From assembly GCA_049587755.1 (NCBI GenBank), contig JBAVEN010000085.1, positions 1 to 64,000 on the forward strand: a stretch of DNA of 64,000 nucleotides. Reading direction: 5' to 3'. This stretch comes from Bog-375 sp049587755 (GTDB taxonomy: Bacteria > Acidobacteriota > Terriglobia > Bryobacterales > Bryobacteraceae). The translations under genes were made by a program, and so were the position numbers. The notes under the pieces are model-generated. The model did not search any database, was not told the DNA's origin, and saw nothing but the letters and a program-made list of their open reading frames with translations. Of this stretch, positions 47,243 to 56,110 are shown one piece after another; within the stretch, counting starts at the first letter, position 1, and the number at the start of each line of letters is the position of its first letter.

Positions 47243-47760
47243 CGGTCGTACTGGAGCAGCGAGAAGACCTCGCGGCCCGCCAGCCTGGCGCGCCCGTGGA
47301 GGAAGGTAAGCTCGACCACGAATCCCACGCCGGCCACTTGCCCGCCGGCCGATTCCACCATGCGGGCCGCGGCGGCGGCGGTGCCACCGGTGGCCAGCAG
47401 GTCGTCCACGATGAGCACGCGGGTGCCATTCGAAACCGCGTCCTGGTGCATCTCCAGGGTGTCCGTCCCGTACTCCAGGTCGTAGGTCACGCTCACCGTC
47501 TCGGCAGGCAATTTCTTGGGTTTGCGCACCGGCACGAAACCGGCGCCCAGCGCATAAGCCAGCGCCGGAGCGAAAATGAAGCCGCGCGCTTCAATGCCCA
47601 TTACCACATCCACCTTGGCATCGCGGTAATGGTCTTTCAAGCCGTCGATCACCCCGCGCAAACCTGCCGGATCTTTCAGCAGCGTGGTGATGTCGTAAAA
47701 AAGAATGCCGGGTTTGGGGAAGTCCGGCACCTCGCGGATCAGCTTTTTCAGATCTGCCAT
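47239..47760 (-). CDS. apt: Adenine phosphoribosyltransferase
   Basis: A 173-residue type I phosphoribosyltransferase that salvages adenine with PRPP to AMP. Motifs: the start MADLKKLIREVPDFPKPGIL with FYDITTLL, the substrate loop IEARGFIFAPALAYALGAGF, and the PRPP site VLIVDDLLATGGTAAAA. Its ATG shares one base with the acyP stop, and it overlaps ispE by 4 bp. Grouping with prs is metabolically sensible, as PRPP is its substrate. Confidence 0.96.
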   Translation of the reverse strand: MADLKKLIREVPDFPKPGILFYDITTLLKDPAGLRGVIDGLKDHYRDAKVDVVMGIEARGFIFAPALAYALGAGFVPVRKPKKLPAETVSVTYDLEYGTDTLEMHQDAVSNGTRVLIVDDLLATGGTAAAAARMVESAGGQVAGVGFVVELTFLHGRARLAGREVFSLLQYDR

Positions 47761-48041
47761 TAGGCCTCAATGCGGAACGAACCCAATTCTTGCACGGCGC
47801 ATTCCTGTTCTTCAACCCCGCGGACGTCGGCCCAGCGCGGCCCGCGGTGCAGCATGCCGGCCAGCTCGGCGAGCTTTGCCGCCGGGCCGGCTGCGTAGAC
47901 TTCCACCCGCCCGTCATCCAGGTTGCGCGCATAACCGCTGAGGCCCAACCCGGCCGCGGCCATCTGCGCGAAGTAGCGGTAGCCCACCCCCTGCACGCGG
48001 CCGCGCACCAGCCAGCGGCGGGCGGTTATGCGCGCTGCCAT
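47760..48041 (-). CDS. acyP: Acylphosphatase
   Basis: A 93-residue acylphosphatase hydrolysing carboxyl-phosphate bonds. The signature GRVQGVGYRYFAQMAA holds the phosphate-binding Arg, and LGLSGYARNLDDGRVEVYAAG holds the catalytic Asn. Length is typical. It is 1 bp from tdh upstream and shares its stop with the apt start. It lacks a special metabolic link to its neighbours, and such grouping often reflects dense packing. Confidence 0.94.
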   Translation of the reverse strand: MAARITARRWLVRGRVQGVGYRYFAQMAAAGLGLSGYARNLDDGRVEVYAAGPAAKLAELAGMLHRGPRWADVRGVEEQECAVQELGSFRIEA

Positions 48042-48042
48042 C

Positions 48043-49074
48043 TCACTCCCAACTCAGAATCACTTTGCCCGAGTTGCCGGAGACCATGGCTTCGAAGCCA
48101 CGCTCGAACTCAGTGTAGTGGTAGCGGTGCGTGATCACCGGCGTGATGTCGAGCCCGGATTCCAGCATCACCGTCATCTTGTACCACGTCTCGTACATTT
48201 CCCGCCCATAGACGCCCTTGACGGTGAGCATGCGGAAAATCACGGTACGCCAGTCGATGGCCATCTCGGCTGTCGGGATGCCCAGCATGGCGATCTTGGC
48301 GCCGTGGCTCATGTTTTCGAGCATGTCGCGGAACGCCGCTGCCGTTCCCGACATCTCCAGTCCCACGTCGAAACCTTCAGTCATGCCAAGCTGCTTTTGC
48401 ACCTCGCTCAACTTGGTCCGGCTCGCATCCACCGCCAGCGTCACGCCAATCTTACGCGCCAGCTCGAGCCGGTACGCATTGATATCGGTGATCACCGTAT
48501 AGCGCGCGCCAGCGTGCCGCGCCACGGCGGCGGCCATGATGCCGATGGGACCGGCGCCGGTGATGAGCACGTCCTCGCCCAGCACCGGGAATGACAGCGC
48601 GGTGTGGACGGCGTTGCCAAAAGGATCGAAAATGGCCGCCACATCCAGCGGAACGCTCTCATGATGCCGCCAGATGTTGGCCATGGGCAGCGCGATGTAT
48701 TCCGCGAACGCGCCCGGCCGGTTCACGCCCACGCCCAGCGTGTGGGCGCACAAGTGGCGCCTTCCGGCCAGGCAGTTGCGGCAGCGCCCGCAGACCACGT
48801 GCCCTTCGCCGCTGACGATATCGCCGGGGAAGAAATCGGCGACGTTCGATCCCACCTCCACGATGCGGCCAACGAATTCGTGGCCAATCGCCATCGGCAC
48901 TCGAATCGTGGCCTGCGCCCACTCGTCCCACTTATAAATGTGGACATCGGTGCCGCAGATGCCCGTTCGCAGCGCCTGAATCAACACATCGTTGATGCCG
49001 ATCTTGGGAGTCTCGATCTCTTCCAGCCACAGGCCCGGCTCAGGACGGCTCTTCACCAGCGCTTTCACAAACAC
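48043..49074 (-). CDS. tdh: L-threonine 3-dehydrogenase
   Basis: A 343-residue zinc medium-chain dehydrogenase oxidising L-threonine to 2-amino-3-ketobutyrate with NAD. Motifs: catalytic zinc Cys40 in GICGTDVHIYKWDEW, GHEFVG (His/Glu), and the structural zinc set CGRCRNCLAGRRHLC. Others are VLITGAGPIGIMAAAVARHA (NAD) and VKGVYGREMYETW. The KWDEW context is a good discriminator for Tdh over sorbitol dehydrogenases. No kbl ligase gene is adjacent. It heads the tightly packed tdh-acyP-apt-ispE-prs string. Confidence 0.93.
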   Translation of the reverse strand: MFVKALVKSRPEPGLWLEEIETPKIGINDVLIQALRTGICGTDVHIYKWDEWAQATIRVPMAIGHEFVGRIVEVGSNVADFFPGDIVSGEGHVVCGRCRNCLAGRRHLCAHTLGVGVNRPGAFAEYIALPMANIWRHHESVPLDVAAIFDPFGNAVHTALSFPVLGEDVLITGAGPIGIMAAAVARHAGARYTVITDINAYRLELARKIGVTLAVDASRTKLSEVQKQLGMTEGFDVGLEMSGTAAAFRDMLENMSHGAKIAMLGIPTAEMAIDWRTVIFRMLTVKGVYGREMYETWYKMTVMLESGLDITPVITHRYHYTEFERGFEAMVSGNSGKVILSWE

Positions 49075-49104
49075 TACGATAGCTTAACCAGGCTTGGCCG
49101 GCGC

Positions 49105-50793
49105 TCACATCACCATGAGCACCAGCCGCGAGGGATGCTGGCGGTCGTGGTAAAGGGTCTGGTTGGCCTTCAGCAAGCGGGTTTCGCTTGCGATGGGACC
49201 GCCGGTGTTGGGGTTGCGGCCGAAACGCGGGAAGTTGCTGCTCGAAATCTCGAGCCGGATGCGATGGCCCTTGAGAAATGCGTTGCTGGCGATGCCGGCA
49301 TCGAGCGTGATCTGGTATACCTGGCCGGGCAGCGCGAGTTCGGGCCGCTCGAGCGAGTTGCGGTAGCGCAGCCGCAAAATGCCGTCGGTCAGGTTGCGCG
49401 CGTAACCATCGGGGAAAACGTCCACCAACTTGGCGGTGAAATCGGTGTCGCGCTGGCTGGTCGAAACCCAGAGCACCGCCTTCACCGGGCCTACCACTTC
49501 CAGGTCGCGCTCGAGGGGCCGCGTGGTGAAGACCAGCACGTCCCGGCGCTGTTCTACCGGGCGCTGGTCCATCGGACCCCAGGGGAAAACGCGCGGGTTG
49601 CAGCACACTGCGCCGCCGCGCGTGGGCACAGGGTCGCGCGGATCGAACGTAAAGCGATCAGCCGCGCCGCGCCGCGACGGCGCATCCTCGAACGTGCCAT
49701 CGCCCGCCGCCGTGTTGGCGCGGCCCTGGCTGGCGAGGTAGAAACTGCGGGTGCGCGCGTGCTCGGGCGGCCATTCGTGCGCATCCAGCCACTTGTCCGC
49801 GCCCATCACGAAGATACGCACCGGCGGGTCACCGGCAATGGCAGTGTCCTTGCCGTTCAGCCACTGGTCGAACCAATCGATCGTCAGTTTGCGCACAGGA
49901 ACCGTGGACTCGAGGCCGAAATCCGCGCCGGCGAATTTGGCCGACATGTTATGCGGCCACGGACCAATCAGAACGTGATTCAGCCCGGACCTCTTGTGCA
50001 GCGCTGCAAAAGCATCCAGGTCGCTTTCCACGAAGTTGTCATATAGCCCGCCCACCGCGAATACCGGCACGCGAATCTGGTCGATGTGCTCGCGCGTGCT
50101 CACAGAGCGCCAGAAGCTGTCGAAAGCCGGATGCGCCACCGCCTCCTGGTACATGCTGGAGACGCGGCCGGTGGCGGCGACGTCGGCGGTGCGCAGTGGC
50201 AGGTGCCATACGAACCGGTTGAAATCCGGGTGGTAGCCAGGCGTTTTGAGGTTTTCCGCCATCCACTCCAGGCGGTTTCCCAACTTCATAGCGCCGCCGG
50301 TGGAGTAGAAGCGGTCGCGGTAATCGTCGTCGCCCGCCACCACGGTGAAGATCGCCTTCAGATGCGGATTAGCGCGCAGCGCCACTTTCCATTGCACAAT
50401 GCCCAGGTAGGAACCGCCCGTCATGCCGATCTTGCCGTCGCACCATGGCTGGCGCGCAATCCAGTTCAGCGTGTCGTCGCCATCGGCGGGTTCCTGCGTG
50501 AGCGGCGCAAACTCGCCTTCGGATTCGTAGCGCCCGCGCACGTCCTCCACCATCACCGCGAAGCCGTGCTCCAGCAGCGCGCGCCAATTCGGCGCCAGCT
50601 CTTCGCCCTTGCCGTAAGGAGTGCGCACCAGGATGGCCGGCACGCGGGCGTGCTCCGAGGGCAAAAAAACGTTGGCGTAAAGGCGCACGCCGTCGCGCAT
50701 GGGCACGGCTACATGCGCCAGCTTTACGGCCTGCTGCCGTGGCTGTCCGCCGAAAGCAGCGGCGCAGGCTGCGATGAGGCACAACACTCGCAC
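49105..50793 (-). CDS. CocE/NonD family exported hydrolase
   Basis: A 562-residue alpha/beta hydrolase of the X-Pro dipeptidyl-peptidase S15/CocE family. A signal peptide (MRVLCLIAACAAAFG) begins it. The nucleophile is in MTGGSYLGIVQW. Asp and His are expected near LNGKDTAIAGDPP and GPWPHNMS. The C-terminal jelly-roll domain shows WGPMDQRPVEQRRDVLVFTT and GHRIRLEISSSNFPRF. These enzymes cleave acyl or peptide bonds, such as cocaine esterase or glutaryl-acylase; the substrate is unknown. The start overlaps the glycosyltransferase stop by 70 bp. Confidence 0.9.
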   Translation of the reverse strand: MRVLCLIAACAAAFGGQPRQQAVKLAHVAVPMRDGVRLYANVFLPSEHARVPAILVRTPYGKGEELAPNWRALLEHGFAVMVEDVRGRYESEGEFAPLTQEPADGDDTLNWIARQPWCDGKIGMTGGSYLGIVQWKVALRANPHLKAIFTVVAGDDDYRDRFYSTGGAMKLGNRLEWMAENLKTPGYHPDFNRFVWHLPLRTADVAATGRVSSMYQEAVAHPAFDSFWRSVSTREHIDQIRVPVFAVGGLYDNFVESDLDAFAALHKRSGLNHVLIGPWPHNMSAKFAGADFGLESTVPVRKLTIDWFDQWLNGKDTAIAGDPPVRIFVMGADKWLDAHEWPPEHARTRSFYLASQGRANTAAGDGTFEDAPSRRGAADRFTFDPRDPVPTRGGAVCCNPRVFPWGPMDQRPVEQRRDVLVFTTRPLERDLEVVGPVKAVLWVSTSQRDTDFTAKLVDVFPDGYARNLTDGILRLRYRNSLERPELALPGQVYQITLDAGIASNAFLKGHRIRLEISSSNFPRFGRNPNTGGPIASETRLLKANQTLYHDRQHPSRLVLMVM

Positions 50794-51875
50794 AACAAGT
50801 CCCAGTACAGACTTCCGACTAACTCCACCCGATGGCGCGTCTGAATGTGCCCGGCCCCCCGCTGGCCGATGGCACGCGCCACCTCAGAGATCGATGTTAG
50901 CAAAATGATGTGCGCGCACAGCGATTGGCGCTCACCCACGCCGGGCGCCACCCGGACCACGGCGCCTTCCGGAAAGCGCGAGCACTCGGGTGAATCCGTC
51001 ACCAGCACCGGTTTGCCGATGCCCATCATCCGGATGGTGATGCCCGAAGTCTCGCCCGCCGCCGGATAGCGCAGATTGATGCACGCATCCACAGCGCTGG
51101 CCGCTAGCCAGAAATCCGCGCCCGGTAGGTAAGGGAGGCGGCGGACGCCGGGCGCCGCGAGCAGCGGAGCGGCGGCGCGTTGCAGGTCGGTCGACACAAA
51201 ATCGCCGGCTACTAGCAACATGGCATGCGGAACCTCGCGCGCCACCGCGGCGAACGCGTCGAGCACTTGCAGCAGCCGCTTGGTTTCCCGCAGATAGCCG
51301 AAGACGCCGAACAGAAACGCGTCCGGCGGTATGCCAAGCCGCTCGCGGAAGCGCAGCACCTGAGACGCCGAGGGCAGCTCCGGCGGCACAAACAGGTGCG
51401 GGATTTCGACAATCCGCGCCCCGGGGGCGTGCCGCCGCACCACCTCCTCCGCCGCCGGATTGTGCACCACCACCGCCAGCGCCCGCTCCGCCACACGCCG
51501 CAGCATGGGGAAATCGAAATAGCGCAGGTCGGCGCCGGACGCCGTGCGGCCCCGCCACAATTCGCGACCCAGCTCGCGGTTCCATTCGCTGTAGTTGTAC
51601 ACGAACTCTTCGGTATACGCCGCTTCGTCAAGCTGGCCAAGGTAGAAATGATTCAGCGCCGCGTCATGCAGCACCACCACGCCGGGGCGCTCGATCGCCC
51701 GCCGGTAAATAGCCGCGTGCAGCTTGTTATTGCCCAAGTGATAAAGCGCCACATCGCAGCGCCCGGGCGCGATCTCCACCCGCCCGCGGTTCCGCAGATC
51801 GGCCAGCAAAGCCGCGGCGTAATCCGCTACGCCGGTGCGCGCCGGAGGCAGCGGCGCATGGAAGCCAACGGTCAC
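50724..51875 (-). CDS. GT4-family glycosyltransferase
   Basis: A 383-residue GT-B glycosyltransferase. The N-terminal donor domain begins VTVGFHAPLPPARTGVADYA. VVVLHDAALNHFYL follows, and the C-terminal domain has FLFGVFGYLRETKRLLQVLD, LLVAGDF and AAGETSGITIRMMGIGKPVL, the EX7E-like region. The start is GTG 51875: the GTGA overlap with the yggS stop makes it certain enough, and the longer frame from 52094 lies inside yggS. It ends 70 bp inside the CocE-type gene. The donor sugar is not deducible. It might act on cell-surface glycans or small-molecule acceptors. Confidence 0.85.
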   Translation of the reverse strand: MTVGFHAPLPPARTGVADYAAALLADLRNRGRVEIAPGRCDVALYHLGNNKLHAAIYRRAIERPGVVVLHDAALNHFYLGQLDEAAYTEEFVYNYSEWNRELGRELWRGRTASGADLRYFDFPMLRRVAERALAVVVHNPAAEEVVRRHAPGARIVEIPHLFVPPELPSASQVLRFRERLGIPPDAFLFGVFGYLRETKRLLQVLDAFAAVAREVPHAMLLVAGDFVSTDLQRAAAPLLAAPGVRRLPYLPGADFWLAASAVDACINLRYPAAGETSGITIRMMGIGKPVLVTDSPECSRFPEGAVVRVAPGVGERQSLCAHIILLTSISEVARAIGQRGAGHIQTRHRVELVGSLYWDLLCECCASSQPAPLLSADSHGSRP

Positions 51876-52564
51876 GCTTTTCGCCGCGCGCCGAAGAGCG
51901 CCGTGCCCACCCGTACGCAGGTGGCGCCTTCCTCGATAGCGGCCTCCAGGTCGTGCGACATTCCCATCGAAAGCCCGCTCAGCCCGTGCCGCTCCGCCAG
52001 CTCGCGCAAGCGGCGAAAATGCGGGCGCGCGGCCTCCGGATCCTCCGACCATGGAGGCATGGTCATCAGGCCGGTAAGCGCTAGGTGCGGGCACTCGCGA
52101 ACGGCGGCGATCAGCTCTGGCAACGCCGCGGGATCGGCCCCACTCTTGGCCGCTTCGGCGGAAAGTTTCACTTCGAGCATCACTTCCAGTTCGCGGCCGG
52201 CCGATTCGAGGCGCCGCGCCAGCTTCGGCGAATCCACCGTCTGGATGGCATCGAACAGCTCCGCCGCGAGGCTGGACTTGTTGGATTGCAGATGGCCGAT
52301 GAGGTGGAACCGCGCACCCGCAAGGTCGTGCAACTCCGGCGCTTTGGCGGCGAGTTCCTGCACGTAGTTCTCGCCGAACTCGCGCAGGCCTAATGCGTAT
52401 GCTTGGCGAATCACCGCCGCCGGAAAAACCTTGGTGACGGCCAGCAGCGTTATGCCAGCCGGATCGCGGTCCGCCCGCTCCGCCGCGCCCTGCATGCGCG
52501 CGCGGACCGCTGCCAGCTTCTCCGCCAGAGTAACCGCTGCCGGTTGCACGTCCCAGTATGCCAC
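51872..52564 (-). CDS. YggS-type pyridoxal-phosphate homeostasis protein
   Basis: A 230-residue PLPBP-type fold-III TIM barrel. Hallmarks: ITLLAVTKVFPAAVIRQAYA (PLP Lys), LREFGENYVQEL, FHLIGHLQSNK, ALTGLMTMPPW and LSMGMSHDLEAAIEEGATCV with RVGTALFG. It binds PLP without known enzymatic activity and keeps B6 and amino-acid pools balanced. Its stop overlaps the glycosyltransferase GTG by 4 bp. It is divergent from the FAD oxidase gene with 30 bp between starts. Confidence 0.93.
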   Translation of the reverse strand: MAYWDVQPAAVTLAEKLAAVRARMQGAAERADRDPAGITLLAVTKVFPAAVIRQAYALGLREFGENYVQELAAKAPELHDLAGARFHLIGHLQSNKSSLAAELFDAIQTVDSPKLARRLESAGRELEVMLEVKLSAEAAKSGADPAALPELIAAVRECPHLALTGLMTMPPWSEDPEAARPHFRRLRELAERHGLSGLSMGMSHDLEAAIEEGATCVRVGTALFGARRKA

Positions 52565-52580
52565 GTGGCGCGCCTTGTTC

Positions 52581-52586
52581 TACACT
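52581..52586 (+). promoter_or_regulatory. TACACT -10, leaderless start of the flavoprotein gene
   Basis: TACACT ends 8 bp before the ATG at 52595, so transcription should begin at or next to the start codon. The same arrangement is seen before 56211 and, with other hexamers, before 3620 (minus) and 40486. Confidence 0.5.
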
Positions 52587-52594
52587 AAAGTTCG

Positions 52595-54025
52595 ATGCTC
52601 TCCCCAGCCGCCAAGGAGCGGATCGCCACGCTGCTCGGGGTAGGCGGCTATCTCGACCGGCCTGAAGACCTGGCGCTGTACGAATACGATGCCGGCCAGG
52701 ACAAGCATCCGCCCGATGTGGTGGTTTTCCCGCGCACCACGGCGGAAGTGTCCGCGTTGGTTCGTATCGCCAACGAACTCGACCTCCCTATCGTCGGCCG
52801 CGGCGCGGGAACGGGCCTCTCCGGCGGCGCCATTCCGCGCCAGGGCGGAATGATGATCGCCTTCGCCCGCATGAACCGCGTCCTCAACCTCGACACCGCC
52901 AACCAGCGCGCAGTCGTCGAGCCGGGCGTTGTGAACCTGGATGTCACCGTGGCCGTGGAGGGCGAAGGATATTTCTTTGCGCCCGATCCTTCCAGCCAGC
53001 GCGCCTGCACGGTGGGCGGCAACGTGGCGGAAAACGCCGGCGGTCCTCACACGCTGGCGTACGGCGTCACCACCAACCACGTGCTCGGCCTGGAACTGGT
53101 GCTGCCGGATGGCAGCGTGGTGGAAACCGGCGGGCTGCCCGATCTGCCGGGATACGATCTGACCGGCCTGCTCACCGGCTCGGAAGGCACGCTAGCCCTG
53201 GTGTCCAAAGCTACCCTGCGCTTGATGCGCAAGCCGGAGATGGTGAAGACTTGCCTGGCGATTTATTCGAACAGCGAGGACGCCGGGCGGACCGTCGCCG
53301 AAATTACCGCGCAGGCCATCACTCCCGTAGCCCTGGAGATGCTGGATGGAGTGATGCTCCGCATGGTGGAGGAAGCCACCCACGCCGGCTACCCGGTGGA
53401 CGCCGCGGCTGTTTTGCTGATCGAACTGGAAGGGATTCGCGAAGCCGTCGAGACGCAGGTGGAGCAGGTGCGCGCCGCCTGCCTTTCTTCGGGCGCCATC
53501 GAATTCCGCGTGGCGCGCACGGCCGAGGAGCGCGAGCGCTTGTGGAGCGGCCGCAAGAACGCGTTTGGAGCGGTGGGCCGCGTGAGTCCCAGCTACTATG
53601 TGCAGGACGGCGTGGTGCCGCGCACGCGCATCGCGGCGACGCTACAGTTCATCGCTGCGGTCGCTGCCGAGCACGGGCTTACCATCAGCAATATCTTTCA
53701 CGCCGGCGATGGCAACCTGCACCCGATCATTCTGTTCAATCCGCGCGTGCCCGGCGAGAAGGAGAAAGCGCGCCATGCCGGCGAGGAGATTCTGAAGTGG
53801 TGCATCGGCTGCGGCGGCTCTATCACCGGCGAGCACGGCGTTGGCATGGAAAAGAATGAGCTTATGCCGCTCTTGTTCTCCGCCGACACGCTGGAGACGA
53901 TCGGCCAGATCAAGCTTCTGTTCGATCCCGAGTCCCGCATGAACCCCGGCAAGCTGCTTCCCACCGGCCGCGGATGCAGCGAGATCCGCCAGCCCGCCCT
54001 GCAGCCGGGAAGCCTGGTGTATTAG
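52595..54025 (+). CDS. glcD: FAD-linked oxidase, glycolate oxidase GlcD-like
   Basis: A 476-residue flavoprotein of the VAO/PCMH type. The FAD-binding domain has PIVGRGAGTGLSGGAIP, VEPGVVNLDVTVAV and ACTVGGNVAENAGGPHTLAY. The C-terminal FAD-oxidase domain ends with NIFHAGDGNLHPIILFN, CGGSITGEHGVGMEK and FDPESRMNPGKLLP. It oxidises glycolate or D-lactate; GlcD-type is most likely by layout. The E and F subunits of glycolate oxidase do not follow here, so it may be solitary or split from them. Confidence 0.88.
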   Translation: MLSPAAKERIATLLGVGGYLDRPEDLALYEYDAGQDKHPPDVVVFPRTTAEVSALVRIANELDLPIVGRGAGTGLSGGAIPRQGGMMIAFARMNRVLNLDTANQRAVVEPGVVNLDVTVAVEGEGYFFAPDPSSQRACTVGGNVAENAGGPHTLAYGVTTNHVLGLELVLPDGSVVETGGLPDLPGYDLTGLLTGSEGTLALVSKATLRLMRKPEMVKTCLAIYSNSEDAGRTVAEITAQAITPVALEMLDGVMLRMVEEATHAGYPVDAAAVLLIELEGIREAVETQVEQVRAACLSSGAIEFRVARTAEERERLWSGRKNAFGAVGRVSPSYYVQDGVVPRTRIAATLQFIAAVAAEHGLTISNIFHAGDGNLHPIILFNPRVPGEKEKARHAGEEILKWCIGCGGSITGEHGVGMEKNELMPLLFSADTLETIGQIKLLFDPESRMNPGKLLPTGRGCSEIRQPALQPGSLVY

Positions 54026-54096
54026 GGGCCGCCTTTTTCCTATACTATGAAATAAGCGGGGCGCCGCTTCGGCGGCGCCGATTCCGGAGGTTCACG

Positions 54097-54393
54097 ATGC
54101 CTGATGCCCGCGAGAATGCTGACCACCTGATTGATCGACTGCCGGAGGCACAGCTTGCGGCCTTGGTCGGATTGCTCGAAACCATCGTCGATCCAGTCTC
54201 TCGCGCTCTTGCCAACGCGCCTATCGACGACGAGCCCGTCACCGAGGAGGAAGAGCAAGCCGTCGCCAGTTCGAAAGACTGGTTCCGGCACAACCCAGGC
54301 ACTCCCTTCGAGCAGGTCGTCGCCGAACTCGGCTTCACTATGGAGCAGGTCGGCAAGCACGCCCAAGAGGAACAGAAGGACCTGGCGGCTTGA
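54097..54393 (+). CDS. Antitoxin-like protein (RelB-type position)
   Basis: A 98-residue acidic protein: MPDARENADHLIDRLPEAQL, then AALVGLLETIV, PIDDEPVTEEEEQAVASS and KDWFRHNPGTPFEQVVAELG. It fits small antitoxins paired with RelE/ParE toxins in many bacteria. The start at 54097 has CCGGAGG 8-14 nt upstream. Its stop overlaps the TTG of the toxin-like frame (TTGA). The N-terminal amphipathic helix may bind the toxin; no clear DNA-binding fold is visible. With the toxin broken, it may be a relic. Confidence 0.7.
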   Translation: MPDARENADHLIDRLPEAQLAALVGLLETIVDPVSRALANAPIDDEPVTEEEEQAVASSKDWFRHNPGTPFEQVVAELGFTMEQVGKHAQEEQKDLAA

Positions 54394-54599
54394 AGCGAAT
54401 CGTCTTTTCCGACCAGGCCAAGGCGGACATCCGCGCCATCCCCCAGCGCATCGCCATGAATATTCTCGCGGCCATTCAGCGTCTGGCGGAAACCGGAACT
54501 GGCCGCATCAGAACCCTGCAAGACCAGGACGATTGGTTACTGTCCCCAGCTTTCCCTGCGGCGCACTATCCCGCTTGCCAGTTCGTCTTCAGACCGTAG
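54390..54599 (+). pseudogene. RelE/ParE-like toxin, C-terminus lost
   Basis: TTG at 54390 starts MKRIVFSDQAKADIRAIPQR and IAMNILAAIQRLAETGTGRI, a convincing RelE/ParE first half. After RTLQ the expected RLRxGDYRVxF strands are replaced by DQDDWLLSPAFPAAHYPACQ and a stop at 54599. Weak traces such as CGALSRLPVRLQ appear in another frame, as if a frameshift and drift had destroyed the second half. The full catalytic region is absent, so it is probably inactive. The TTGA overlap with the antitoxin is the usual TA arrangement. Confidence 0.65.
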
Positions 54600-54613
54600 T
54601 AGGGGTCTACGCC

Positions 54614-55060
54614 ATGAGATTTGATTCTGCTTACTTCAAATATTGGTTTGATGGAATTGTGGGGACGTCGGAGTTCATCGCGAGCCCGGACGCGTTTAGG
54701 CGCGCATGGCTCCAACGCGACACAGGCATTACGTCCATACACTACTATGATGAGCTCATCGAACAGCTCCTTGGGGACCTACGCCTGGAGGAAAACGCTG
54801 TTCGGTTCTCGGACGTGCTGAAAGGGCTAGACGTGCTCGATGCCGTGAGTGCGTTCACCGACGCTGTTCTTTCGGTGAATCAAGCCGTGAAACAGAATAC
54901 GGAACTTCAAAACCAGGAAACGCTGCTTGCATCGAGAGAATGGGCGAAGCTTCAACAGGCTGCAATGCGCGTAATTGAATCGCCTGCCGCGAGGGCTTAT
55001 CGGACTGGCCGGTCAGATATCGACATCCCGGGCGAAAGCGGGGCGCAGCAAAACCCGTGA
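54614..55060 (+). CDS. Hypothetical protein, lower-GC insert
   Basis: A 148-residue soluble helical protein, starting MRFDSAYFKYWFDGIVGTSE. It carries DELIEQLLGDLRLEENAVRF, a middle helix LDAVSAFTDAVLSVNQAV, and a polar C-terminus. I do not recognise the family. Codon choice is clearly less GC-rich than its neighbours (for example TTCAAATATTGGTTTGATGG near the start), which suggests recent acquisition. It sits right after the broken toxin gene, as if inserted there, and before mdh on the other strand. Confidence 0.6.
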   Translation: MRFDSAYFKYWFDGIVGTSEFIASPDAFRRAWLQRDTGITSIHYYDELIEQLLGDLRLEENAVRFSDVLKGLDVLDAVSAFTDAVLSVNQAVKQNTELQNQETLLASREWAKLQQAAMRVIESPAARAYRTGRSDIDIPGESGAQQNP

Positions 55061-55145
55061 CAAGGGGGGATAAAGTGCGAGACCGGCGACAGCACCGAAT
55101 TACCCCATTACGTTGGCCCTAACGCGGATTCGCCGCAACAGCGCT

Positions 55146-56078
55146 TTATCGCTTGCTCTTCAGTACGTCCACCAGTTCCTGTACGGCGGCGGCGCTCTTT
55201 TGCAAACCGGCCTGCTCCTCGGCGGTCAATTTCAGCTCGTAGATCTTCTCGATGCCGCGCGCGCCCAGCTTCACTGGCACGCCGACGAACAGGCCGTGGA
55301 TGCCATATTCGCCTTCCAGGTACGCCGCGCAGGGCAGCACCTTCTTCTTATCTCTGAGGATGGATTCGGCCATTTCCACCGCGGCCGCCGACGGCGCGTA
55401 GTAGGCGCTGCCGGTTTTGAGGTACTTGACGATCTCGGCGCCGCCGTTGCGCGTGCGGGCCACGATGCCATCGATGGTGGCCTGGTCCATCAGTTCCGTC
55501 AGCGGAATGCCGGAGACGTTGCTCAGGCGCACCACGGGCACCATGGTGTCGCCGTGGCCGCCCATCACCACCGCGGTGACGTTCTCCACAGAGACGCCGA
55601 GTTCCTGCGCAATGAAGGTGCGGAAGCGCGCGCTATCGAGCACGCCGGCCATGCCCACCACGCGCCGCTTATCGAACTTCGAGACCCAATAGGCCGCCTG
55701 CGCCATCGCATCCAGCGGATTGGTCACCAGGATGAGAATCGAGTTGGGCGAATACTTGACGGCCTCCTCGGTGGCGCTGCGCACGATCCCGTAATTGGCC
55801 ATCAGCAGGTCGTCGCGGCTCATCCCCGGTTTGCGCGGAAAGCCGGCGGTGATGATGACGATGTCGGAATTAGCGGTCGGCGCATAGTCATTCGTGCCGG
55901 TGATCGTGACGTCGTAGCCCTGCACCGGCCCCGACTGCAACAGGTCTAGCCCCTTGCCTTGGGGAACGCCCTCAATCACGTCCACCAGGACGACATCGGC
56001 CAGTCCCTTATCCGCGATGCGCAAGGCGCAATTGGCTCCCACGTTGCCGGCGCCCACAACCGTGATTTTATTTCGCAC
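55146..56078 (-). CDS. mdh: Malate dehydrogenase
   Basis: A 310-residue LDH-like malate dehydrogenase. Its NAD motif is VVGAGNVGANCALRIADKGL, with ADVVLVDVIEGVPQGKGLDL (Asp for NAD). ITAGFPRKPGMSRDDLL carries two substrate Arg, and MGGHGDTMVPVVRLS holds the catalytic His; the second loop includes VTNPLDAMA. It oxidises malate to oxaloacetate. The start is GTG 56078 with AAGGAGA 6-12 nt upstream. A TATAAT (56111-56116, minus) is 33 bp upstream. It stands alone as a single gene. Confidence 0.95.
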   Translation of the reverse strand: MRNKITVVGAGNVGANCALRIADKGLADVVLVDVIEGVPQGKGLDLLQSGPVQGYDVTITGTNDYAPTANSDIVIITAGFPRKPGMSRDDLLMANYGIVRSATEEAVKYSPNSILILVTNPLDAMAQAAYWVSKFDKRRVVGMAGVLDSARFRTFIAQELGVSVENVTAVVMGGHGDTMVPVVRLSNVSGIPLTELMDQATIDGIVARTRNGGAEIVKYLKTGSAYYAPSAAAVEMAESILRDKKKVLPCAAYLEGEYGIHGLFVGVPVKLGARGIEKIYELKLTAEEQAGLQKSAAAVQELVDVLKSKR

Positions 56079-56110
56079 AGCAGCTCTCCTTTACAGTGAA
56101 TTGAAGCTCG

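Noticed and set aside
48604..50046. A 480-residue open frame opposite tdh and the CocE-type gene
   Set aside because: It spans the gap between two well-supported minus-strand genes and has no known motif; treated as antisense shadow.
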